Assembly: GCA_947650285.1 (NCBI GenBank)
Contig: CANTFL010001450.1
Coordinates: 369,004 to 433,003 of the forward strand
Reading direction: 5' to 3'
Length of the DNA stretch: 64,000 bases
From: Hyaloperonospora brassicae
Taxonomy: Eukaryota > Oomycota > Peronosporomycetes > Peronosporales > Peronosporaceae
Shown: in pieces, positions 34,518 to 46,500 of the stretch
How positions within the stretch are numbered: position 1 is the stretch's first letter
How the letters are laid out: each line of letters begins with the position of its first letter
Program-made: the position numbers and the translations under genes
The notes under the pieces: model-generated
Seen by the model: the letters and a program-made list of their open reading frames with translations, nothing else
The model's database searches: none
Told to the model about the DNA's origin: nothing

Positions 34518-35812
34518 ATTCAAATACTCGGCTACATCACGGAATCAGATACTGGTAATAGCAGATGATAGAGCAACTTGAGTCCAGCATTTCAGATGTA
34601 TACAGACATTGCAATGAATCACTGAATGTGGTTGGACATAGGCTTACGTTGGCGGAATACGAGATCTCATCTCACAAACACCGCAGGCTACAACGCTCAT
34701 TTTCAGCCGAACTCGAACGGCGGGCTTGGCCGCGGACTTGTCTCTCGCGGATCCGATTGTAACGTTATGATAGATACAACTTCGCTTTCACTGTCATGGC
34801 AAATGCAAGCCAGAGTCAACCGCGCATGTCTAAGAGGCAACCGCATTGTTTGTGACAAGCGTACGTTTGAAGTTTTTATATGTTAATTGCAGTATGAATG
34901 AGAGACTGCATCGTCACAGCACTCGGCCGCTCAACAAATACCTTAACATGGCCGATCGTGCAATCTGCATAGACTTCTTACAACCGCCTTGTATTCGAAA
35001 CAATATCGATGCTGCTGCTGCCAAGCTCGATACACCGCTATTTACCTCATTTGGTACGTGTACAACCGGCAGCGCCAAACATACGCTTTCGGGAGACAAA
35101 GATTGGCAACAGGATGCACTATATGTTTATACGAGCTACGGGGACTGCAAAACTACGTGCGACGCGTGATCAAATGCCCCGAGTACGAAACATGAATCAG
35201 CTTACGTGGACGATGTCAACGGTATTGTTGTCGACTTTTGCCGTCATGAGAAGTGGCGACACGATCATCAAAACAGCGAAACGACAGATGAAGTTGACTG
35301 TCGTCATGGGGTCTTGAGATGCGGTTCTAAAGGAACAATGTCCACAGATAACGAACGACACGTGCGATAGAGATTGATAGTGGGCTACCAGCGAACAATA
35401 CCATACCAGTAAACTTTCATTACTGGCCCACTACATTCGTGATGTCTTCCATGTGCACGTGGGTTGCACTGTGTTATTGTTTTTATACTCGTCTGCCTCC
35501 TTAACAAACGGCGAACCAGCTGATACGTTCCGACAGTCCCTTTTGTCGCACAATGCTAGTCATGTGACAATGCTCAAACCTTTCTTGACGCATTGATTGC
35601 TGTACAAAGAGCACAAGGTCTTACGCTTTTGCTGTCCTGGTTGGACTGCTTAGACAAGACATACTTCTGGAACTTGTTGCCCAATGCTGTTCGAAAGGCG
35701 AATGCACGGCCAAAGAATGACACCACAACTTCACCTGTTCACGCAAGCGGTTTGTCAATATTACAGGCGTTTATCCTTCCTCAGTGTCGAACGTTTGCTG
35801 GTTGTCGTAAGT
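34518..35812. other. No gene seen; 3' flank of the Pol III subunit gene
   Basis: Short frames only, the longest being 107 codons (34846-35169) with no recognisable content. Base composition returns to that of the gene-rich blocks towards 35.6 kb. The stretch contains the 3' flank of the minus-strand gene that ends at 35813. Confidence 0.5.
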
Positions 35813-38800
35813 CTAGAGTGGGCTGGAAAGAAGCGGCCGCCTCTGCTGCAAGCGGGGTTTCTCGACTTGACGGAGCAGCTTGAAAATACCCGTTCCCAGA
35901 GGAATCGGGATGCCCATGATAATACACTCGCTGACGCCCACAATAGCGTCCGTGCGTGAGTGAACTGCAGCATCAAAGAGGTGATCGGTAGTCTTCTCGA
36001 ACGACGCCAGCATCAGCACGCTTTCTTTCATCTTCGCAATGCCAAAACGAGTGATGCCCAGTACTTCGCCCTTGAACGTCATGATATCCGACAGCAACAT
36101 CAAGTGACGTCGGTCAATCCCGATGCCGTAAGCGCTCATGATGTAGTTTACTTCGGAGCTGATAAGCTCACGCGCCGCTTCAATGCCTAACGTCTTCTCT
36201 ACCTCAATTATGTGGTTTGAAGTTGTGTGAAGTCCGTCGACGCCGGGAATGCCCATGACTTCAGCAAGACCGTAGCCCTCAACCAGCAAATGAAGCGACT
36301 TCACTGCATCCTCCTTCTGCACCTCCTCGTAATTAATCACCGCACGGTTCACCGTCGGAATACCCTGCACAATCACACCAGGCAATTCTGCTTTGAGTGC
36401 CTGTAAAGCAAAGTAAGCACCACGCGTGTCGCCCTGGGCGCCCTTATAGTTCGGCGGCGCTAGTAGACGCAGTTTGTCAGGACAACGCGCGTTTAACAGC
36501 ACGTGCTGCTCCTTCAACAGACGAAGGACACCGCGCGAGCCTACACCGACGCCGTTCAAAATGCTGTTACGCACAGACCGAGCTGTGACATTCAAGTGTA
36601 GCTGTTCGATGGCAGCCAAGTCCAGCTTTACGGAAAGGTACGCCTGGTCACGAGCGAAGACCTCCTTGATGTGCACGGCAATCTCTCCTAGCGTAGTCTT
36701 TTCAATGCGTCCCTTTACGATACGCGCCGAGCGTTCGTCCGTCTTGCACACCAACGCCGCTGTGATGATGGGTGTACTAATGACCTTGGACGCATTGATG
36801 ATTTCTTTGAGCCGGGGAACACCGAGCGTCACGTTCATACTGGCAACACCGGCAAAGTGAAACGTCTTCAGCGTCATTTGCGTACCAGGCTCCGAGATAG
36901 ACTGTGCACCTACAGCACCCACTGCCTCGCCGGGTTCCATTCCAGCGCGGTTGTACTTGTACAGCGACACTTCCAGCAACTTCTCGACTTGCTTGACCGT
37001 GATACGACACACGTTGTGCGACAGCAGCCACGCTGCCTCTTCCTTCTCAGACGTTCCGTCCTTGCCCGCACTTTCGCTCCAATCCGCTCGGCACTTAGCA
37101 GTATCGAAACGACCGCGTTCCCACTCAGGCAGACCCACCTTGTCCAGCCCCTTACTCTTGTAGGTGGTCAGATCCAGATCCATGTCCTCATCCGAGTTAT
37201 CCGTGTCCTCTTCCGACCCGGCACCAGGCTTCGTCAACCGTCGTCTTCCACGCACCTTTGCAAGCTTTTCCAAATTCGTGGAAATCTGGATCTTCTTTTC
37301 CTTTTTTGTCCCCCCGCCAGCTTCCGACTTGGTCTTCAGCACACTAGCTGCCTCATCGTCATCAAACGCCTTCTCTAGCTTCGACGCGTACGTCTTCACA
37401 TCCGTATCCATTGATTCGATCCCACAGCCTGTCCGATTCGAAGCGATTTCACTTGCAACGCTACCCAAAAACTCTTCGATCTCAATCAAGAACTTGCGTC
37501 CCGTCGGTAAAATTGCTTGAAACTGGGGACGCTGCACCACCTGCTTGCCGAGACGGCGCAGCTCAAACGGAAGCAGTGCAGGGGACTCGCGATCAGGTAA
37601 TGTGTTGCGAATATGCTCCAGCAGACGATGAAAGTCAACCGGTCGATCATCGCCTTCCATGAATGCCGGATTCAGTCCATCGTCGCCGTAAGTGAACTGC
37701 ACTACCGATCCTTCCGAGTTGCGCACTGTCTGGTCATACTGACACGACAGATCTTCCAGAGCCTTCATAAGACGGCGAGCCATGTACCCTGTCTCGGCCG
37801 TCTTCACAGCAGTATCGACGAGACCTTCACGCCCACCCATCGTATGAAAGAAAAACTCAGTGGCTGTCAGTCCGCTGTAAAACGAGTTGGCCACAAACCC
37901 CTTGGCAGCCGCGTGCAGAGCGTGTGGAAGGAAGTGCGGCAAAGTGCGGTTCACAAAGCCTTCCGGCACACGCTTGCCGCCCACTGACTGCTGACCCACG
38001 CAGGCCATCATCTGAGAGATGTTGAGGGCACTGCCTTTCGAGCCGCACTCAGCCATGATACGCGGGTTGTTGTGAAACGGCAGTGTGCGCATACACTCGG
38101 CACCAGCAGTCTCACGCAGCTTACCCAGCAAGCCGTTGAGCTCGCTCTCGAGCGACTGGATAGCGTTACAGCCGGGCTTTAGCGACAATTTGCCCTGCCG
38201 GTAGTCTTCGATTGAACTGTTCGCAGCGTCGTAGCCTGCCTGAAGCAGCTTTTCCTTTTGCTTTGCAAGCTCCTCCGAGGGAGTCACATCGTCAATACCG
38301 ATCGAAAACCCTTTGAAATTACCAAGCCAGCGTGCACAGAGCTTCGCCAAACGATTCATGCACCGGGCGGCTTCGTGAGATCCGTGATCGCGAATAAGCA
38401 CATAGAATAGACCCTGTTTACTGCCGTCACCAAGCGTTTTCTTGCCCAGATTACCGCAAATGAGTTCGCTGTTGCGAAAGCACACGAACCCGTCTTTCCA
38501 GCACATGTACTTGTTGTTCGTGTAGTTGCGCTCCTTTAGCTCCAGGTTGGCTAGAACCTTCGTTTGTGAATTGGGCTTTATCAAAAGGCTGATCACCTGC
38601 TTGCCAGTCCAAAGCCGCACCGGTAGCACGATGGCCGGAAGGGGCAACTCGATGTGCTCACTTGCATCGCTCATGATCGATATCACCTGGCAGAACTGCT
38701 CGCGGTTGAAAAAGATGTTTTTCTGGGTGAGCAGGTACGAAGCCGTTAGGAAATCCTGCGTGGCTGCAACCAACGGCTCACCATTGCGGGGCGTGATGAG

Positions 38801-40486
38801 GTTCTGCTCCACGCCCATCAGTGTGATCGCCTCAGTGCGGGCCTCCTCGGTCTGTGGAAGATGCATGTTCATTTCATCACCGTCAAAATCGGCGTTGTAC
38901 GGGGAACAGACACACTCGTTGAAGCGAAACGTCCGCCATGGCATCACCTTTACGCGGTGAGACATAATGGACATCTTGTGAAGTGAAGGCTGGCGATTAA
39001 ACAGCACAATGTCGCCATCTTCCATGTGACGCTCTACCACATCGCCAATCTTGAGTTCGTCCGCCAAGCTGGCGCGGTCACCGTACAGTAAGTTTTTCGT
39101 AAACTTCTGACCTTCGATACGGATGATGTTTGCTCCAGGATGCACATGAGGTCCATTTACGATGCACTTGCGTAGCTTTTCGAGATTGTAACGCGTTACT
39201 TTTTCCGGGTACGTCATCGTCTTTGCCACGTCCTCTGGGACACCTACTTGATCGATCCGCAAGTTCGGGTCCGGCGAGATAACCGTGCGGCCTGAGAAAT
39301 CAACACGCTTGCCCGACAAGTTGCCACGGAAACGTCCTTGCTTGCCCTTAAGACGCTGACATAGAGTGCGAATGCCAGTCTTCGTGCCCGGCGGTTTGAC
39401 TAGCCCAGGCGTGTCTCCGTTCATGAGCTGCGCGACCTGAATCTGCAAAAAGTCCCAGTCTTCCATCACCATCTTCAACGACGCGCCTTTCTGCAGTGCA
39501 GCCCGCAGCGCTGAATTCACCTGCACAATCTCCTGCAGTTTCACCGTGATATCGTCTTCATTGCTACCAATGCCGCCGTCCATGGCGACAGACGGACGAA
39601 TGCACACTGGCGGCACTAACACAGCACTAAGGATCAGCTTCTCCGGTCGTCCATCGTCCGCATCGACCCACAACAAGGCACAGTCTTGATCGGGAATCGC
39701 TTGGAACAGCGCTTGCACGACCAGCGGACTCAAATCTTCCTGTGCTTTCGACAAGTGCTGCCCGAGTTCTGGATTCTGCGCTTGCGCTTCGGCAAACTGC
39801 GCGACAAAGACATTGCGCAGGTCATGGGTCGCTTTTGCTCGGTACTTTTCGTGCACGAGCTTCAGCGTCGTGCTCGTGATCTTCCGCACAGTGCCATTCA
39901 GCGCGTCGCAGTACGGACACTTGACAGTCTTTTTGCACAGCGCCGCAATTTTCTTCCGAAGACCCACTAGCCGCAAGACATCGGCACGGGGGTCCTGCAT
40001 GCGCTTGAGAAACGTCGCACGATCCAAAGGCGACAGCAACACGCGACTGCAGTGCTTGCAAATGTTCTGCAAAATCTCGGTAATGGCTTGAAAATAGCCA
40101 ATGTGGAACACAGGCAGCTCGAGCTTAATGTAGCCAAAGTGACCCACACAGTCAGCGAGCTTGAGGTGGCACGTCGCACACGAGTCCTTCTTGTTCGAGA
40201 CGCCCAGTCGCTTGTCCAGTACGCCCAGTGCAGCGGGTTCGCGGGTCTGCACTTGGAACAGGTCTTTCGACTGGACGCGCAGTTCCGACATCTTCATCAT
40301 GTCTATCTCTGATAATAAGCCAAAGTTCAGGTGACTGATCTTCGCCGGCCCGTCGTTCTCCAGCACGAGCTGCTTCACGAGCGGGTTGCGCCGCTCGTCC
40401 CGACCGGTCATGACGCGTCCGCTCTGCATGGCGACGCGCTGCTCGTCGTACACTTCGCGACGTCCGTACCGCTGCGCTCTCAACAA
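35813..40486 (-). CDS. DNA-directed RNA polymerase III largest subunit (RPC1/POLR3A type)
   Basis: The 1557-residue intronless frame is a complete largest subunit of nuclear RNA polymerase III, which makes tRNA, 5S rRNA and U6-type RNAs. Landmarks in order are: the clamp zinc site CATCHLKLADCVGHFGY (about residues 102-118) with CKHC and CPYC pairs after it; the active-site loop NADFDGDEMNMHLPQ near residue 530 with its three Asp ligands for magnesium; the bridge helix region (TATEFFFHTMGGREGLVDTA); and the trigger loop region with AVGAQSISEPGTQMTLKTFH near residue 1185. The PAKISHLNFGLLS start and the FHFAGVASMNVTLGVPR text match Pol III rather than Pol I or II. A charged insertion near residues 1040-1130 and 19 extra residues after GTGIFKLL make it longer than animal RPC1. 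Met20 is an alternative start. Confidence 0.95.
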   Translation of the reverse strand: MLRAQRYGRREVYDEQRVAMQSGRVMTGRDERRNPLVKQLVLENDGPAKISHLNFGLLSEIDMMKMSELRVQSKDLFQVQTREPAALGVLDKRLGVSNKKDSCATCHLKLADCVGHFGYIKLELPVFHIGYFQAITEILQNICKHCSRVLLSPLDRATFLKRMQDPRADVLRLVGLRKKIAALCKKTVKCPYCDALNGTVRKITSTTLKLVHEKYRAKATHDLRNVFVAQFAEAQAQNPELGQHLSKAQEDLSPLVVQALFQAIPDQDCALLWVDADDGRPEKLILSAVLVPPVCIRPSVAMDGGIGSNEDDITVKLQEIVQVNSALRAALQKGASLKMVMEDWDFLQIQVAQLMNGDTPGLVKPPGTKTGIRTLCQRLKGKQGRFRGNLSGKRVDFSGRTVISPDPNLRIDQVGVPEDVAKTMTYPEKVTRYNLEKLRKCIVNGPHVHPGANIIRIEGQKFTKNLLYGDRASLADELKIGDVVERHMEDGDIVLFNRQPSLHKMSIMSHRVKVMPWRTFRFNECVCSPYNADFDGDEMNMHLPQTEEARTEAITLMGVEQNLITPRNGEPLVAATQDFLTASYLLTQKNIFFNREQFCQVISIMSDASEHIELPLPAIVLPVRLWTGKQVISLLIKPNSQTKVLANLELKERNYTNNKYMCWKDGFVCFRNSELICGNLGKKTLGDGSKQGLFYVLIRDHGSHEAARCMNRLAKLCARWLGNFKGFSIGIDDVTPSEELAKQKEKLLQAGYDAANSSIEDYRQGKLSLKPGCNAIQSLESELNGLLGKLRETAGAECMRTLPFHNNPRIMAECGSKGSALNISQMMACVGQQSVGGKRVPEGFVNRTLPHFLPHALHAAAKGFVANSFYSGLTATEFFFHTMGGREGLVDTAVKTAETGYMARRLMKALEDLSCQYDQTVRNSEGSVVQFTYGDDGLNPAFMEGDDRPVDFHRLLEHIRNTLPDRESPALLPFELRRLGKQVVQRPQFQAILPTGRKFLIEIEEFLGSVASEIASNRTGCGIESMDTDVKTYASKLEKAFDDDEAASVLKTKSEAGGGTKKEKKIQISTNLEKLAKVRGRRRLTKPGAGSEEDTDNSDEDMDLDLTTYKSKGLDKVGLPEWERGRFDTAKCRADWSESAGKDGTSEKEEAAWLLSHNVCRITVKQVEKLLEVSLYKYNRAGMEPGEAVGAVGAQSISEPGTQMTLKTFHFAGVASMNVTLGVPRLKEIINASKVISTPIITAALVCKTDERSARIVKGRIEKTTLGEIAVHIKEVFARDQAYLSVKLDLAAIEQLHLNVTARSVRNSILNGVGVGSRGVLRLLKEQHVLLNARCPDKLRLLAPPNYKGAQGDTRGAYFALQALKAELPGVIVQGIPTVNRAVINYEEVQKEDAVKSLHLLVEGYGLAEVMGIPGVDGLHTTSNHIIEVEKTLGIEAARELISSEVNYIMSAYGIGIDRRHLMLLSDIMTFKGEVLGITRFGIAKMKESVLMLASFEKTTDHLFDAAVHSRTDAIVGVSECIIMGIPIPLGTGIFKLLRQVEKPRLQQRRPLLSSPL

Positions 40487-40706
40487 ACGTACTCTCTCTT
40501 CTCTCGGTCTTCAGGTGGTGCTGTCGTGAACGCAAAGTGGTTTAATGACTGGTTCGGACGACGACGTGTACGACTGTGCGTACACTTTTCGTTCTGGGCT
40601 AGCGTTTGACATGCACGTGGGGACAGTTGGGACAAAATAGAGCATACATACCAAGTACAGTACATCTGTCGGGGGAACAACAGTGCAACATGGGCGCAAG
40701 TGGTAG

Positions 40707-43514
40707 TCACGTTGGGCATTGGTTTACTTTGGTGGCACGTTTGAGCCGATGTTCGGTTTTCTGAGCTCGACGTTTCGCTCGCCCTTTGCGTAAGAGGTCG
40801 TCGGCAAGACGTTCGAGGACCTGGTGAAGCGTCAGATGGGGCAATGTGCACTCGGGTCGAGTCTTGGAACAATGGAGTGGAGCGTGCAGGTCGGCACTTG
40901 TTGTGACGTCGGAAGAACGAACGGCCTCTTCGCCGCAGAATGCGTAGTTCAGCATCACGCGCTCGGGCCGAGTCAACAGCTGCAACTGGTTGCGTGGTGT
41001 GGCTTTTTTCAGCACTTTGGTGTAATTGTCAAAGTACGTGCGCTTGGACTTGACGTGGCGCGTGGCGGTCCTTGTACTTTGTGGCGGCAACTGCAGGTGA
41101 AGATGGTTGCAGCTGTTGTCCTGGAGCACATTGGGGCAACGTCCTTCGAGGAAAAAGGAGACGCAGTACATACCGGTTTGGTACGTGTACGGAATGCGGT
41201 CGGAACGATTCCACGCAGGCAGTGTCGAGAAAATGGGCTTTGAGCTGGGTACCGTGGTCGAAGCTGCTGATCCATCACCGCCACCTTCGTCATCGCTCGT
41301 GCTTGTCGTTGGCATAAAGCTATACAAGTCAACCACTCGTGTTTCTTCCGATCCAGATGCTGCTGTAGCCATGAGTACTTGCACACCGCCACGTTGTTGA
41401 CCAAATGTGCTTGGACCGGTGGCATCTTGCGGCTGCAAGAGGTACTTTCCTACTGGAAGATCTGCTAAGCCTGCAAACAGCAGCGATAGCCACATGAACT
41501 TTGATGCCGGGCTGACCCGTGCGCAGCACACACACACATACGGTCCGTCAGTCGTGAGACATTTGCTATACGAAGTGGATAGCGCTGTGCACAAATGTAC
41601 GACTTACTCAAAACACTCGAGTGGAAGAGTTTGTTGACTCTTGTCGCCGTAGAGAAGAGACGCCGGCGAGTACGTTTGCCACGAGCTAACGACACCTGAC
41701 GTCGGGTCCACCCGGGCAACAAGTACCGGCGAGCCGCCACGAAGCCACGAATGCAGCCAGAAACGACACCTTTCACTCGTAGTCAGCTGCTCCTCGACGC
41801 CAAGCAAATGGTAGTCTGGCTTCACGAACACGCTCAGCGGTGTGACCGTTTGCTCCTTCTGCTGTTCACCTTTCGGTACAGTCACAGACGGCGACGCACC
41901 GCCTGAGCTGGCAGGTGCCATCATGTTCACATGTGTCGTGCTGCGCACGAGTATCCGTCGATCGTGTAGCTGCCAGATATGGTATGCCGTTCGGCCGCCG
42001 GTGGACCCGTCTACAACAGATTCGGCCTGTGACAAGCGCTCGTTACACTCAGTTTTCGTTTTTGGCCGTGTACGACAGCATCTACAACGCTCACCTCAAA
42101 GCGTGACAGCAATGCAGCTCGTCCCGCCTCTGCGACCTTCTCTCGCGTCCCTGGATTACCACCTGGCAGGGGACGGTCCAGAAACACACGCTTCTTCGTC
42201 GCGCCAGTGCTTGCACAAACGCTTGCTCTGCTTTTCATAGGAATGCCCCATTCCGCGGGCTAAATAATCACAGTCAGTACTTGGACAAGCGATCTGGTAC
42301 ACACTCTAGTTGTCGTTTGCCTTACCACGTGAGAAAAGTGGGTGGACGTATCACTGTCAAAGAGTGTGACCAGCGTGGACGACGAGATGGCAACGTCACA
42401 GTCGAACGCCTCGACCAACTGCGCTGCCTGATGGTCGGCAGAGATGACCTGACGCGGGAACGCAACGTCCAGACCTTTGTTCTCGTTTGCTGCAGCATTC
42501 AGTAACTGGCCAGCCACTAGTTTGGTCAGGTCGATCGTGCAGCACGAGCCGCGTGCAGCAACCTCTTCTGCCTTGATCGTCGCACACCCAGAGCCGGTAG
42601 AGACAGCACCACTTGGTAACGCTACAGTCAGACACGGCTCGAACCACCGCGGGTACAGCCGGTAAATGTCGTTCCAGCATTGCGTCACCATTGCAGCATA
42701 CTGCTCGTATCACGGACAACATCTTAGCATTATCATCGATCTCATGACTACCGTACAAGTAAAACAAAAGGTACGTGCGTACCCACGACGCAGCAAATGG
42801 CGGCACGAACGCCTCCTTCACAGCAGCTTCTGGCGCCAAACTTCTCGCCATCATGCGACAAAAAATCACTTGCTCCAACGCAACTTCAGCTTTCATCTGT
42901 TGCCACTGCTCTGCTTCCTCTCGTGATAGTGCGAGCACTGCTGGAAGTCCGCGCTGAACATTATTGCGATCCAATACATATAAGTCCACATCCACCATCA
43001 CCAACAAATATAACGAAAATAACAATAACTCGTCCGTCAGTCAGTCTCTCTGTAGACCGTAAACCTATCGTCAAAAAACAATTATTGCATTGCGCACCTG
43101 TTGCGCTTGATGCATCTTGCGTTGCAGCGCCAGATATTGTTCGTGTTCAACCACCGAATATCTGGATATCCGGCGACGGGCATTATCCACTTCGACGCGA
43201 TTATCCGGTGCGTGTATCCGCTGATTCTCGATCATGTCCACGAGCAATTGCACCAAATGCTTCGACTCGTTCGCTCTTCTTTGGATCGGCACAGAGCCCT
43301 TTGGAGACGATATCGACCGTCGAGTTGGCCGATCGACAAGCGCTTGTCGACGAGTCGATAGCTCTCCATATAGACGCGACTCGTGATTATATCCGTAGAT
43401 GGAGAACGTATGGAAGTCGTCGGCAGTGAAGAACACAGATCTGTTGGTACGAAGCGCTTCAGCGCGGCGTTTATGGCCTGCAAATAGCCGCTGTGGGACA
43501 GCAAATGCGTCCAT
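40707..43514 (-). CDS. ICE2/NARG2-like little elongation complex subunit (six exons)
   Basis: I join exons 43098-43514, 42783-42953, 42326-42700, 42095-42259, 41608-42026 and 40707-41511 at GT/AG sites to 783 residues in continuous frame. The joined region around exons 5 and 6 matches the C-terminal domain of ICE2 (NARG2). It has YHIWQLHDRRILVRS, then VFVKPDYHLLGVEEQLTTSE, then RFWLHSWLRGGSPVLVARVD, then a helical segment closing with LADLPVGKYLLQPQD. ICE2 acts with RNA polymerase II in small nuclear RNA synthesis. Exon 6 also has a C-x8-C-x8-C-x3-H cluster (CVSFFLEGRC onwards) that could be a CCCH-type finger. The gene ends 220 bp upstream of the Pol III subunit start, same strand. Exon 3 could start 3 bases earlier. 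Confidence 0.7.
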
Positions 43515-46500
43515 GAGACTCAGTATGGGATCAGGTGTTAATCGCTTGCAGCGTTGTCCACCGAGAGATTATCGCTGGATATTTTGAAAGTAGATAGATT
43601 AATGGACTTTATCTTCTCTGTGTCGCGATGGTCCAGTAAGTACGCACTAGTCGGAAGACGTGACGTAAAATATGCTTCTGTAACCTTTCGATGCAGCTCG
43701 CGTCCCGAGTCTTGTTGGATCGTCCGTCTTTGGTTTCTAATCCTAATTTAGGATGTGGAGTCAAGGTCTGGTTTGTGAGCCCTTTTCCTCACTCCACGGT
43801 GCGTCATGTGAGGCAATTGACATATGCTGGCTGACGTGGGATGGATGGTGACCATTTGTAGATGCCATACATAAATACCAATTGCACAAAGGACCTGCAT
43901 GCAGGATGCTCGTGGATGTGTTGAATGGGCCCGGTCAATTGTTTGGCTGTTCACTTCATGTACGAGGGTATCGCTATGCGGCTTTATACGGAGAGCCGAC
44001 GTACCCTTGACCTGATGATATCTTTGTTTATGACTGCGACATATTGCCGACTCGAGTATGCTATGCTCCTGTATGTAAGTCGTGGTAGCACACTTTTGAC
44101 GAAGGTTGACAACGCACTTGAGACTCGTGACGACCGTGGACGGCTACTGGGTGTGTAGTGTGCGATCTGCTGTAATAGCCTTGCTTGAGACGTCGCGTAG
44201 AAGCTACCTTTTGGCCACAATTCGTCGTGACTTGACTTGTTCTAGTGTCGTACAAGCACAAGAGAATATTTCGGCATATTTGCGATGTAATGACGGGTTC
44301 ACGTTTGCTCGAAGACTCGGAGCTAAACCTGATAGTGGGTGAAAGGAGACCCTGTCTATTGTCAAGCCACAGTGATATGTATGGTTGTCCACGATGATTC
44401 TTCTCGATCAGTGTGCTCGATCATAGTGTGCGCGTTCGCGTCAAGAATAGACGCGTTCGCGCTAATAGTCGGGCTGACGTAGATGCACGTTAACGTCGGC
44501 TAGTTTTTACGATATCTTGTAGGCCCCATTGTGCGAATGAGCGCATAGGCAAAGAGAGAGAAACGACTGCGTGAGCGAATTGCCACCGTCACTTGCCGCC
44601 CGTTGTTTGACTCGTCACGGTCTTGGCTGCTCCCACACAGCTCTTTCACGTACGTGAGCTGGCGCATATTGACATCGGTCGAAGTCCTATACTTATTGAT
44701 AATGCCCCGATTCTTACACCACCAAAATTGCTACATGCACGTTCGGGTCTACTTGCGACGAGCATAAGGCAAGAAGCTGTGGCTTTGCAGAAGAATCGAC
44801 TCGCGATGTGTGAGTATGTGTACTCATGGATTGTCAATGTATGTGAATCGACTGCTCATACGTGCTTGCTTGTGCTACGCATTAGTTTGCCTGAGCAATA
44901 TGTCTGTGGCGTGACGGATACGCGATGGGCTGCCACAAACATGAGCGTTGCACATCACTTGCCCTCAGCTGGACACTACATTGTTTGACGTAGACCCGTC
45001 TGAAGTTCTTGGCTGTACGCAAAAGAATCCACTTTGACCAGTGCTGCTTCCCTCGTGGCTAGTTTCGCAGGTCAGGTACGACATGGTCCCTCACAAAATC
45101 TACTACGGGGTAGCGACTGAAAGCAGGCATATCCCGTAAACCTCGCCGTTGATCTACCGTGCAAAAGATAGTGATAACACTATCCGATACCACCACATGT
45201 CGAAGTCACCAACGAGCAATCCTCTTGTTCGAACAACAATTACAGCAACGATTGCGTTCTCGTATCGGATCATGCCAAATGTTGCCTTCGAGAACTGGGC
45301 AACTACGCCTTGCTTTGTTTTCTCGTGCGTCTTGAGGCTTCGACGTAAGCGCTGGGCACTAGTCGGTTTGCGTATCCTGCGGCCATTCGGTGTTTGTCAA
45401 AGGTCTGATACATGGCTAGCTGATCTTGCAATGACTGTGTCGTCGTGTTTTTATATGCGGGTGCGGTATACCTTCTTCTTTGACGCGCCAACGGTGTTCC
45501 GGAAGCGGGTTGGCCAGTTGAGGCGCTGCTCGCTTTTGTATCATGCTCATGTATCTGCTCGCGCGTTCGAGTCGCGAAGAGCTCATGTACGAGTGCTCTG
45601 TACGCCTCCGCAACGACGAAAGACAGGCAAACAAGATGCAAAAGGATGCCGGCACTTCGGGCACACAGTATTTCGCGTCGCCTGCTGTGTTTGGCATTGC
45701 TCAGCTACTAAGAGCAAAAGCCGAAACGTTTGTGCTGTAACCTGCATTCAGCTCGCGTTCCAAACATTTATGTTGACAACTTGACACACTGGACACAGTA
45801 GTCGTCGACCACTTTGTCCAGTGTCAAGTTGTCCGGCGGATTTTGCGCGACTTTCCACCTATACTTCAACTGCATGGAGTTGTCGCGTGCGATAAGCCGC
45901 CAAGAACAGATAGAGCCCGATGATAATGAACTATCCGAGGTACATCCGTGACTTGCGATTGCGCATACCTCCTGTCTGCGTGAGCCCGTCGACCAGATTT
46001 AGTAGATTTCAAATTTCACGCGATTAAACTCTGATGTAATTTTATAAGACCTGATTACATCAACAAATATAGTCTGAGCTTTTACATACTTCGTTTGCCC
46101 TGCTCCGTAATCGACACATGTGCTCGAGTCAGAAGATAGCAGCAATGGCATAGAGCCTTTCACTGACGCGTCGGTAGCATAGTGCGTCCTTCGGATACCG
46201 TGTCCTGCAGCACGAGTGAAAAAAAGTACGTTCAAACGTAGTAATGTGATTTCGTTGACATTATTTATGAGTTTTTTCCATGTGTAAATCTGGTTTTGTC
46301 TTTCCCACCTGATGCACGGGCCGAATACGTTGGACTATTCTTTTGTGCGACCGACGCACTCCTCGAGCATTCGGATCACTTCGTGCGCCTCTTTGCAAGC
46401 GCCTTATATTGTGTCCGCGTCCACCGCCACTTCTGCCGCTATTTTTGCGTCGTCTGGACGTTATGAAACGAACGACCCGATCAGCAGGAAACAATTTACA

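Noticed and set aside
36777..40312. Several frames of 60-173 codons antisense to the polymerase III subunit
   Set aside because: They mirror the codon pattern of the real gene and contain no domain.
45149..45784. A 211-codon plus frame with opposing minus frames
   Set aside because: No recognisable motif on either strand. Cys/Arg-rich composition and mutually overlapping frames fit chance or decayed repeat.
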